Below, piece after piece: positions 25,861-32,204 of a DNA stretch of 64,000 nt. Every line of letters starts with the position of its first letter. The stretch's first letter is position 1. Position numbers and translations under genes: made by a program. The stretch lies in contig LUZN01000009.1 in NCBI GenBank assembly GCA_001603665.1, positions 1-64,000 on the forward strand, written 5' to 3'. The notes under the pieces were generated by a model, which was given only the letters and a program-made list of their open reading frames with translations, did no database searches and was not told where the DNA came from. Source of the DNA: Bacteroidales bacterium Bact_22. Lineage in GTDB: Bacteria; Bacteroidota; Bacteroidia; Bacteroidales; F082.

Positions 25861-26542
25861 TGAAAATGTTGTACGATATGTTGTTGTCGTAAACATCAAT
25901 ATTTTCTGCTTTTTTCACCCATTTCACCACTCTAATCGTCACCGGAAGGATGATGATTTCGTAAGCGGTCTTGAGCGCCACCTGCCAAAGCACGAAACTT
26001 GGCATCTGATCAATCGGGACAATGCCTATCAATGCCACAGGGAAGAAGATAACCGAGTCGCAGAACTCGCCGAGCAGGGTGCTCAATACGGCACGGACGG
26101 TGAAGCGTTTGCCGTTGTCGCGCACCTTCATCTTGCTCATCACGAAGGCGTTGAGGAACGAGCCGACCAAGAAGGCTAAAAATGAAGCTAACACGATTCT
26201 CGGAGCTATGCCGAAGATGGCGTGGAAGCCAATGCCTGCTGGTGTTTCCTGCCACCATGCCACGCCAGGGATGAGGTCGATGAGCCATCCGAGGATGACG
26301 AAGAAGAAGTTCAGTGCGAAGGCCATCCAGATGAGAGTCTTGGCCCTGCGGAAGCCCCACACCTCGCTCACCACGTCGTTGACGATGTAGCTGATTGGGA
26401 ACACGAAGATTGCTCCGGTGAAATTAGCCGGACCGAATGAGATTTGTTTTGTGGCGAAGAGGTTCGCCATCATTAAACTTGCAGTAAACAGCGTCGCTAA
26501 GATCAAATACAGCACGCTGACTTGATGATTTTTTTGTGTCAT
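25856..26542 (-). CDS. Queuosine precursor transporter (YhhQ/VUT family)
   Basis: 228 residues with six membrane spans. Family marks: 'MMANLFATKQISF', 'FPISYIVNDVVSEVWGFRRA' and 'LLGEFCDSVIFFPVALIG'. This family (QPTR, DUF165) takes up preQ0/preQ1-type queuosine precursors. It is the first gene of the operon with queF, and its start codon lies 3 bases after the last base-paired residue of the riboswitch pseudoknot, so translation is probably what is controlled. Confidence 0.93.
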   Translation of the reverse strand: MTQKNHQVSVLYLILATLFTASLMMANLFATKQISFGPANFTGAIFVFPISYIVNDVVSEVWGFRRAKTLIWMAFALNFFFVILGWLIDLIPGVAWWQETPAGIGFHAIFGIAPRIVLASFLAFLVGSFLNAFVMSKMKVRDNGKRFTVRAVLSTLLGEFCDSVIFFPVALIGIVPIDQMPSFVLWQVALKTAYEIIILPVTIRVVKWVKKAENIDVYDNNISYNIFK

Positions 26543-26582
26543 TTTCTTGTTTTGTTAAAGGGGGTTTAGCAAGTACCCCTGG
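26543..26582 (-). ncRNA. preQ1-I-type riboswitch
   Basis: Read on the minus strand: P1 is AGGGG (26580-26576) with CCCCU (26563-26559), 5 bp. The loop holds U, A, then CUUG (26573-26570), C, U, AAA and an unpaired C (26564) just before the P1 3' strand, the position that recognises preQ1. The tail UUAACAAAACAAG follows; its CAAG (26549-26546) pairs with the loop CUUG to close an H-type pseudoknot. This tail is, as I recall it, identical to that of the Thermoanaerobacter tengcongensis preQ1 riboswitch. The gene downstream encodes a queuosine precursor transporter, and the pseudoknot ends 3 bases before its ATG, so ligand binding should block translation. Confidence 0.87.
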
Positions 26583-26596
26583 TTAGTAAATCGCTG

Positions 26597-26604
26597 CAAA
26601 ATTA
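26597..26604 (-). promoter_or_regulatory. -7 element TAATTTTG of the queuosine operon
   Basis: Minus-strand TAATTTTG; a TTTG lies at 26622-26625. The predicted RNA start near 26592 leaves a leader of about 50 nt that consists almost only of the riboswitch. Confidence 0.7.
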
Positions 26605-26628
26605 CGAATTTTTTCAATACTCAAAACA

Positions 26629-26700
26629 TTTTTAATGCCCTTTGCAGAAATGCGACCTACCACAGGGTACTGTTGAGCATTTCGAAAAGGGTATTAAAAA
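26629..26700. repeat. Long imperfect inverted repeat
   Basis: Arm 26629-26653 (tttttaatgccctttgcaga...) is nearly the reverse complement of 26677-26700, differing at three or four positions, with a 23-base loop. It lies between the divergent promoters of the queuosine operon and the thioesterase. It may be a regulatory site, a hairpin in an RNA, or a small dead palindromic element. Confidence 0.6.
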
Positions 26701-26735
26701 TGGCAATAAAAATGCTATAACTGGATTCTTTTTTG

Positions 26736-26743
26736 TATATTTG
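26736..26743 (+). promoter_or_regulatory. -7 element TATATTTG of the thioesterase-GH20 unit
   Basis: TATATTTG ending 17 bases before ATG 26761. Confidence 0.65.
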
Positions 26744-26760
26744 CAGATAAATTCATAGTT

Positions 26761-27219
26761 ATGAAAGCAACCTATTCGCAACGCCTTATCAAGCTGGCCG
26801 ACCTCAACCATCATCAGACTTTCTTTGCAGGTCGCTGCTCTGAATATTTCCTCGAGAGCTCGTATTTTGCTGTGGCTCAATATGTTGACACAAAAGACAC
26901 CGTCCTTCTCGTGCTTCACGGAATAGATTTCAAATTCCCGATCTTCGCGGGCGATATCGTCACATTCGAAAGCAAAGTCATAGCTGCAGGACGCTCTACC
27001 TTGACCGTCTACACCAAGATGTACCGCAGTCGCGAGCCCGAAAAGATTGCCGCCGACGGCTTTGCCACCTTCTCATATCTCGACGAAAACCATCATTCGA
27101 AGCCACATGGCGTGGTGATAACACCCGAGACTGACGAGGAACGCTGGCTTAACAAGCAGGCTGTCGAGGTTCTTGAAGAATCGAAACAACGTGCCAAAGC
27201 AATGAACGCCGCACATTAA
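26761..27219 (+). CDS. Hotdog-fold acyl-CoA thioesterase (YciA-like)
   Basis: 152 residues. 'IDFKFPIFAGDIVTFESKVI' and 'AGRSTLTVYTKMYRS' followed by 'FATFSYLDE' give the usual hotdog strands of acyl-CoA thioesterases of the YciA/BFIT kind, and 'CSEYFLESSYFAVAQY' aligns with the central helix. The usual catalytic Asp/Asn of the family is not securely placed. It is followed after 2 bases by the GH20 lipoprotein gene, with which it should be co-transcribed. Confidence 0.78.
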   Translation: MKATYSQRLIKLADLNHHQTFFAGRCSEYFLESSYFAVAQYVDTKDTVLLVLHGIDFKFPIFAGDIVTFESKVIAAGRSTLTVYTKMYRSREPEKIAADGFATFSYLDENHHSKPHGVVITPETDEERWLNKQAVEVLEESKQRAKAMNAAH

Positions 27220-27221
27220 TT

Positions 27222-29012
27222 ATGAAAAGATTATTTCCGATAATTCTGTTGTTCCTTCTGGTTTCCTGCACCCGTACGCCTGTGGCGGAATGGACTGAAG
27301 GACAGGCTGAGGCTGACGGCCGCGCACTGAACACCCTTGTGCTTCAAGATGTTACGAAAGGCTCACGTGTGTGGTTTCAGGAATTGTTTGACACAAAAAA
27401 CATTGTCGAAGGTCCGGCGATAAACCATTATCAGGGCACTTCATGGTATATCGACATCCCTAACGACGGCACCGTCACCATAAAATATTACGGCAGGGCG
27501 CTTCCGCGGCATTCGTGGGCTCCCGAGGGCTTCGTGATGCAGCAGAGAGGCAAGGCCGACAAACCGATGCAGGTGAATTATCACTTCATCAATGATACAA
27601 CAAATACTGGCATTGACGAAGATTTTATACCGAAATATGAGGCGCAGTCGGCCGACATCATCCCGCAGGTGAAACGCGTGCAATATGGCACCGAACCGCT
27701 TGAGCCGAGCGAGAGCCTCCCTCATGGCTGGTATCGCATCACCATCGATGAAAACGGCGAGTCGACGGTGGAGTCCGACGACGAAGACGGCGCTTTTTAT
27801 GCCAAAATTACCCTCGACAAGCTGCCGAAGCCGTTGCAGCCTATGACGATAGAAGACTGGCCCGACAACCAATACCGTGGCTTCATGCTCGACGTGGCGC
27901 GCGACTTCCGTCCGGTCGACGAGGTGCTGAAAGTCATCGACCTGATGGCACAGTATAAGTTTAATGTGTTCCATTTTCATATCGGCGACGACGAAGCTTG
28001 GTGTTTGGAAATCAAAGACTTACCCGATTTAACCGACCTCAGCGGACATCATGCATTGCCCGACTGGGACCTTCAGGAGACTAAGGCGTTGAAGCCTACG
28101 GCTAACGGTCGTGTCGGCAACAAGACATATTACACTGCTGAGGAATACAAGCAGATTTTGCGTTATGCATGGGAGCGCCACATCGCTGTCATCCCTGAGT
28201 TCGACGCGCCCGGACATTCGAGGGCGTCGATCAAGGCGATGCAGGCTTATGAGAGGCGCACGGGTGACAGCGATCTGCGTCTGCAAGACGCAGCCGACAC
28301 CTCGCGCTACTGGTCGGCGCAAGACTTCACCGACAACGTGCTAAGCGTCTATCTCCCAAGCGTCTACACGTTCTACGGCATCGTCTTCGACGAGGTGATA
28401 CGCCTTCACAGCGAGGCCGAGGTGCCTTTGTTAGCCATCCACATCGGAGGCGACGAGGTGCCGGGTGGCGCCTGGAGTGACAAAGACCGCCACGCCATGA
28501 AAGACCTCTTCACCAACAGCATGCTCGAGCTCGCCGAGCAGCGCGGCATCCTCCTGGCAGGATGGGAAGACATTGCTAAAGGCATCGAGCCGGCGACAGC
28601 CGAACGGCTCAAGCAGTCGTTGTATTTCATCAACATCTGGACCGGCAAAGGCATGGAGGGCTTCCCTTGTGTGCTGTCGCCGGCGACAAACAACTACGTC
28701 GACCTCGCCTACAGCGCTGACCGCGAGGAGCTCGGACTCTTCTGGGCGGGCTTCGTCGACGAGCGCAAGACCTACTCGATGAACCCCGCCGACTATATCG
28801 GCGACATCGTCGGAGTGTCGGCACATCTCTGGTCGGAGCAGCTCCGTTGTTTCGACGACGTGACCTTCCAGATGCTCCCCAAAGCGCTCGGCTGCGCCGA
28901 GCGCGCCTGGAACACCACATCACCAGGCGACTTCAACCAATTCTACAGCATCATTGTCCAGCGCGAGATGCCCGTCTGGGAACAAAAAGGCTATAAATTC
29001 AAAAAGAGATAA
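27222..29012 (+). CDS. GH20 beta-N-acetylhexosaminidase lipoprotein
   Basis: 596 residues with a lipoprotein signal (MKRLFPIILLFLLVSC, Cys16). The N-terminal domain (about 20-210) is the small alpha/beta domain that precedes GH20 catalytic barrels. The barrel starts at 'YRGFMLDVARDFRPVDEVLK', continues with 'NVFHFHIGDDEAWCLEI' and 'VIPEFDAPGHSRASIKAM', and has the catalytic Asp-Glu pair in 'HIGGDEVPGGAW'. It removes terminal GlcNAc/GalNAc residues from host or fungal glycans by substrate-assisted catalysis outside the cytoplasm. No SusC/D pair lies nearby, so this is not a complete polysaccharide utilisation locus. Confidence 0.95.
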   Translation: MKRLFPIILLFLLVSCTRTPVAEWTEGQAEADGRALNTLVLQDVTKGSRVWFQELFDTKNIVEGPAINHYQGTSWYIDIPNDGTVTIKYYGRALPRHSWAPEGFVMQQRGKADKPMQVNYHFINDTTNTGIDEDFIPKYEAQSADIIPQVKRVQYGTEPLEPSESLPHGWYRITIDENGESTVESDDEDGAFYAKITLDKLPKPLQPMTIEDWPDNQYRGFMLDVARDFRPVDEVLKVIDLMAQYKFNVFHFHIGDDEAWCLEIKDLPDLTDLSGHHALPDWDLQETKALKPTANGRVGNKTYYTAEEYKQILRYAWERHIAVIPEFDAPGHSRASIKAMQAYERRTGDSDLRLQDAADTSRYWSAQDFTDNVLSVYLPSVYTFYGIVFDEVIRLHSEAEVPLLAIHIGGDEVPGGAWSDKDRHAMKDLFTNSMLELAEQRGILLAGWEDIAKGIEPATAERLKQSLYFINIWTGKGMEGFPCVLSPATNNYVDLAYSADREELGLFWAGFVDERKTYSMNPADYIGDIVGVSAHLWSEQLRCFDDVTFQMLPKALGCAERAWNTTSPGDFNQFYSIIVQREMPVWEQKGYKFKKR

Positions 29013-29038
29013 CAGCCTGCCTATTTTTCCAGAATTGG

Positions 29039-29071
29039 TGTCATTTTGTCGTCAGAATCTGCCAATTTGTC
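29039..29071 (+). promoter_or_regulatory. Paired direct repeats TGTCATTTTGTC / TGCCAATTTGTC upstream of hsp20
   Basis: 29039-29050 and 29060-29071 agree at 10 of 12 positions and start exactly 21 bp apart (two helical turns). They lie just upstream of a sigma-54-like promoter, as expected for enhancer-binding sites, although unusually close to it. Confidence 0.55.
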
Positions 29072-29084
29072 CATAAAATGGCTC

Positions 29085-29100
29085 TGGCACATAATTTGTA
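29085..29100 (+). promoter_or_regulatory. Sigma-54-like promoter of hsp20 (TGGCAC-N5-TTGTA)
   Basis: Matches the -24/-12 consensus TGGCAC-N5-TTGCA except for T instead of C at the last conserved site. No good TAnnTTTG element exists here (the nearest is TATATTTC). The leader would be about 40 nt and ends in GGAGG 9 bases before ATG 29152. Confidence 0.5.
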
Positions 29101-29151
29101 TATTTCCAGTTGAAAAACAAAATGTTTAACAAACTAATGGAGGTATAAATT

Positions 29152-29574
29152 ATGTTACCAGTATTTAAAAACAGTTGGTTCCCAACAGTATTTGATGATT
29201 TCCTGAACACTGATTTCATGCCTCGTGCCAACAGTACAGCACCGGCAGTGAACGTGAGGGAAGATGAAAAAGCCTACACAATGGAAGTCGCTGCACCTGG
29301 CATCAGAAAAGAATTCTGCCGCGTCAGCATCAACGATGACGGCAACCTTTGCGTAGCAATCGAAAACAAGACAGAACATAAGGAAGACGACCGCAAGCAT
29401 CACTATCTGCGCCGCGAGTTCTCCTACACCAACTACGAGCAGAACTACGCTCTGCCGGAGGATGTTGATAGCGAGAAGATCTCGGCAAAGGTCGAAAACG
29501 GCATCCTCACCGTCGTCCTGCCTAAGAAAACTAAGGTAGAGACGAAAGTCTCGAAGACCATCAACGTCGCATAA
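29152..29574 (+). CDS. Hsp20/alpha-crystallin small heat-shock protein
   Basis: 140 residues. The alpha-crystallin domain spans about 35-135: 'NVREDEKAYTMEVAAPGIRK', 'DGNLCVAIENK', 'LRREFSYTNYEQNYALPEDV', and the G-x-L motif in 'VENGILTVVLPK'. It is a holdase chaperone that keeps unfolding proteins soluble in the cytoplasm. It has an SD-like GGAGG, a sigma-54-like promoter and a terminator of its own, so it is monocistronic. Confidence 0.95.
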   Translation: MLPVFKNSWFPTVFDDFLNTDFMPRANSTAPAVNVREDEKAYTMEVAAPGIRKEFCRVSINDDGNLCVAIENKTEHKEDDRKHHYLRREFSYTNYEQNYALPEDVDSEKISAKVENGILTVVLPKKTKVETKVSKTINVA

Positions 29575-29599
29575 CGCGACAGTGTTGAGACAAAAAATT

Positions 29600-29630
29600 A
29601 GAGGCGCCCTCACCGACGTCTCTTTTTTTA
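29600..29630 (+). terminator. Terminator of hsp20
   Basis: Stem AGAGGCG/CGTCTCT (one G-U pair) followed by seven T, 26 bases after the hsp20 stop. Confidence 0.7.
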
Positions 29631-29631
29631 T

Positions 29632-29639
29632 TATATTTG
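29632..29639 (+). promoter_or_regulatory. -7 element TATATTTG of the GH27 gene
   Basis: TATATTTG directly after the hsp20 terminator and 22 bases before ATG 29662. Confidence 0.65.
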
Positions 29640-29661
29640 CACTTTGATAAACATATTAACT

Positions 29662-30873
29662 ATGAAAAAACTTATAACACTCCTTCTTATCGTGCTGATA
29701 AGCATCGCTGCAACAGCACAGAACACCAAGCCACAACCGTTGACACAGGAAGAGTTTGAGGCCTTGTGTCCTACTCCGCCTATGGGCTGGAACAGCTGGA
29801 ACCGCTTCGGCTGCGACGTCAACGAACAGCTGCTGATGGGAGCCGCCGACGCAATGGTGGCGTCAGGCATGAAAGACGCCGGCTACGAATATATCGTCGT
29901 CGACGACTGCTGGCAGATCGACCGCGATGCCGACGGCAACATCGTGTGCGACCCCGAGCGCTTCCCGCACGGCATGAAATATGTCGCCGACTACATCCAC
30001 TCCAAGGGACTGAAGTTCGGCATCTACTCTTGCGTCGGCGCCTACACCTGCGCCGGACGGCCGGGCAGCATGGGCCACGAATACCAAGACGCACTCTTCT
30101 ACGCCCGCACTGGCGTCGACTACCTGAAATATGACTTCTGCAACAACCGCGGCACCAACTCGAAGACAGCCTACACCATCATGCGCGAGGCACTGAAAGA
30201 GGCCGGCCGTCCTATCGTGTTCAGCATCTGCGAATGGGGCAGCACCAAGCCGTGGGAATGGGGCAAAGGCATCGGCCACCTCTGGAGAGCCACAGGCGAC
30301 ATCATCAACCTCTGGGACGGTCGCGAAGACTGGGGCGGACACGGAATGGTGAACATCATCGACCTGGTGCAGGACCTCTACCCTTACAACGGTCCGGGAC
30401 ACTGGAACGACCCCGACATGCTTGAGGTGGGCAACGGTGGCATGACCGCCATCGAAGACCAGAGCCACTTCTCGATGTGGTGCATGCTCGCCGCTCCTCT
30501 GATGGCCGGCAACGACCTCGGTAACATGAGCGACGACACCAAACGCATACTCACCAACAAAGACGTCATCGCCATCGACCAGGATCCGCTGGGCATCCAG
30601 GCACATCTCTCCGTCGCTATGGGCGACCGTCAAATCTGGGTGAAGCAGCTCGCCAACGACGAATGGGCAGTGTGCTTCTTCAACCGCGGCGACGACGCTT
30701 GGAACCTCAACTTCAACTGGAATGACATCCCCGAGCTACGCGCAACGGGCGACAACTATAAGGTTTACGACCTCTGGCAGCATAAGATCATAGCTAAGTC
30801 GACAAAGAAAAACGTCACTGGCAGCATCCCCTCACACGGCGTGCTGATGGTGCGGCTGACACCTGTCAAATAA
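29662..30873 (+). CDS. GH27 alpha-galactosidase
   Basis: 403 residues from ATG 29662, which opens the signal MKKLITLLLIVLISIAATAQ (type I, not lipoprotein). The GH27 barrel begins 'PPMGWNSWNRFGCDVNE' and shows 'YIVVDDCWQ', the nucleophile Asp in 'YLKYDFCNN', the acid/base Asp in 'RATGDIINLWD' and 'WNDPDMLEVGNGGM'. A C-terminal beta domain (about 325-403) follows. It removes alpha-1,6-linked galactose from oligosaccharides or galactomannan in the periplasm or outside the cell. Confidence 0.95.
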   Translation: MKKLITLLLIVLISIAATAQNTKPQPLTQEEFEALCPTPPMGWNSWNRFGCDVNEQLLMGAADAMVASGMKDAGYEYIVVDDCWQIDRDADGNIVCDPERFPHGMKYVADYIHSKGLKFGIYSCVGAYTCAGRPGSMGHEYQDALFYARTGVDYLKYDFCNNRGTNSKTAYTIMREALKEAGRPIVFSICEWGSTKPWEWGKGIGHLWRATGDIINLWDGREDWGGHGMVNIIDLVQDLYPYNGPGHWNDPDMLEVGNGGMTAIEDQSHFSMWCMLAAPLMAGNDLGNMSDDTKRILTNKDVIAIDQDPLGIQAHLSVAMGDRQIWVKQLANDEWAVCFFNRGDDAWNLNFNWNDIPELRATGDNYKVYDLWQHKIIAKSTKKNVTGSIPSHGVLMVRLTPVK

Positions 30874-30875
30874 CA

Positions 30876-30903
30876 AAAGAGGCTCTCAATCGAGAGCCTC
30901 TTT
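30876..30903. terminator. Bidirectional terminator between GH27 and the DUF2795 gene
   Basis: Perfect 12-bp stem AAAGAGGCTCTC/GAGAGCCTCTTT with loop AATC; it has A/T flanks on both sides and serves both convergent genes. Confidence 0.9.
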
Positions 30904-30927
30904 CATTGATTATCAACAATTTATTGA

Positions 30928-31149
30928 TTAATATTCATCCTCGTGGAAGAAGAAGTCGTCTTTTGTCGGATAATCCGGCCAAAGGTCTTCGATGCGCTCA
31001 TAAACGTCACCCTCGTCCTCAATCTCCTGAAGATTCTCAATAACTTCCTGCGGTGCGCCTGTTCTCATTGCCCACTCAAGCAGCTCATCTCTTGTTGCCG
31101 GCCACGGAGCATCCTCCATTTTCGACGCTAATTCTAATGTCCAATACAT
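30928..31149 (-). CDS. DUF2795-type small acidic protein
   Basis: 73 residues from ATG 31149 (MYWTLELASKMEDAPWPATRDELLEWAMR); 14 earlier in-frame residues would begin within the promoter. The 'PWPATRDELLEWA..TGAP' block matches DUF2795, followed by an acidic tail 'LWPDYPTKDDFFFHEDEY'. The function is unknown. Monocistronic, with its own promoter and a shared terminator. Confidence 0.82.
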   Translation of the reverse strand: MYWTLELASKMEDAPWPATRDELLEWAMRTGAPQEVIENLQEIEDEGDVYERIEDLWPDYPTKDDFFFHEDEY

Positions 31150-31188
31150 AGTTAATTCTTTCTTAGTTAATCCGTTTATTTTGGGGTG

Positions 31189-31196
31189 CAAAAATA
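31189..31196 (-). promoter_or_regulatory. -7 element TATTTTTG of the DUF2795 gene
   Basis: Minus-strand TATTTTTG about 39 bases before ATG 31149. Confidence 0.65.
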
Positions 31197-31237
31197 CTAC
31201 AAATTTTTATTTTGTCAAGTATTTTTTTCAAAAAAAT

Positions 31238-31771
31238 TTACTTGGCAGGTTCCCACTTCACATCACCCTCAGAAAACACCCGCGACATCACGAAAAACAT
31301 GTCCGACAGACGATTTAAGTATCTCATTATCACTGGGTTAACATCATGCTGCCTGCTCATGCGCACAACAGCTCTTTCTGCTCTTCTGCACACCGTACGG
31401 CACACATGACACTTCGAAGCGAGTAGGTTGCCGCCCGGGATGATGAGACTGTTAAGCGGTTTCAGCGTTTCGTTCATCTCGTCGATGAATTTCTCTATGC
31501 CTTCCACGTCGGATTCTTCCATCTGCGGGAGCTGCTTGCGGAGCTCACTGTTCTCGTCGGTCGCCAGCAGGCATTCAGCCACCAGCAGTCGCTCCTGGAT
31601 GCGCTTGAAAACGTCGTTATACCTGTCGGTCGAATCCATCAGCACCGCGATGAAGGCGCTCAACTCGTCGAGGGTGCCGTAAGCTTCGAGACGTAGGTCA
31701 TCCTTGCCCACTCGGGTGCCGTTAACGAGCGATGTAGTGCCCTTGTCGCCTGTCTTAGTGTAAACTTTCAT
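31238..31771 (-). CDS. PduO-type cob(I)alamin adenosyltransferase
   Basis: Transfers the adenosyl group of ATP to cob(I)alamin to make coenzyme B12. 177 residues, the usual length. The N-terminal ATP-binding motif 'TKTGDKGTTSLVNGTRVGKD' is complete, and 'NPVIMRYLNRLSDMFFVMSR' is the conserved C-terminal helix. The start overlaps the stop of the methyltransferase remnant by 4 bp. Confidence 0.95.
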   Translation of the reverse strand: MKVYTKTGDKGTTSLVNGTRVGKDDLRLEAYGTLDELSAFIAVLMDSTDRYNDVFKRIQERLLVAECLLATDENSELRKQLPQMEESDVEGIEKFIDEMNETLKPLNSLIIPGGNLLASKCHVCRTVCRRAERAVVRMSRQHDVNPVIMRYLNRLSDMFFVMSRVFSEGDVKWEPAK

Positions 31772-32142
31772 ATCTTTAATATATAATGTTCTTTTTCTAT
31801 TCTATTCATAACAAAAATAATGCCAAAACGCCAGCAATCGATGCTCAGCCGCACCCTTTCGTCGTCTTTCAGCCTTTCCCAATCCGCCTCGTTCTGCCTG
31901 TTGCAATGTATGTCTTTAACGATCATCACCGCGTCTTCATCTTTGAAAATCAATTTGTTATCATTGATGAAGTCTTTCAATTTGTTATCCAAATCATCGT
32001 AAAAACTAATGTCATTCCGAGCGGAGCGAGGAACCTCCTTCACCTTTTCCAACACATTTTCATATAATGAAAAAACCAGCGGCGAGTGGAGGTGGTATTT
32101 CCCTTGAGCCTTGATACGATATTTCAGATAACTGATAATCAT
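31768..32142 (-). pseudogene. Core-deleted class I methyltransferase carrying an in-frame dispersed repeat
   Basis: 124 residues from ATG 32142. The start (KYRIKAQGKYHLHSPLVF) is like the N-terminus of Bacteroidota SAM-dependent methyltransferases with an 'HSPFVY' motif, and the end ('MIVKDIHCNRQNEADWERLK', then 'IDCWRFGIIFV', 'EHYILKI') is like their C-terminus. The Rossmann core with the SAM-binding G-x-G loop, about 100 residues, is missing: the text jumps in frame near 'DNKLIFKDEDAVM'. Residues 'KEVPRSARND' come from a dispersed repeat at 32011-32038. It cannot bind SAM as the family does. It is still open and translationally coupled to the adenosyltransferase, so it may survive as a small protein. 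Confidence 0.6.
32011..32038. repeat. Dispersed repeat of the GTCATTCCGAGCGgAGCGAGGAa type
   Basis: This phrase recurs in many bacterial genomes as an intergenic repeat. Here it sits inside an open reading frame and is read in frame as VPRSARND. Only one copy lies in the window. Confidence 0.65.
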
Positions 32143-32150
32143 TTTTAAAA

Positions 32151-32180
32151 TGTAGGGACGCAGCACGCCACGTCCCTACA
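32151..32180. repeat. REP-like palindrome TGTAGGGACG-N10-CGTCCCTACA
   Basis: Perfect 10-bp arms with a 10-base loop, related to the element at 2623-2647. It lies between the T9SS gene and the methyltransferase remnant, 8 bases upstream of the latter's start. Confidence 0.8.
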
Positions 32181-32204
32181 GAATATATTGGGGTTTGTAA
32201 TCGT

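Noticed and set aside
29097-29106. Ordinary TAnnTTTG promoter for hsp20
   Set aside because: The closest text is TATATTTC, lacking the final G; the sigma-54-like element fits better.
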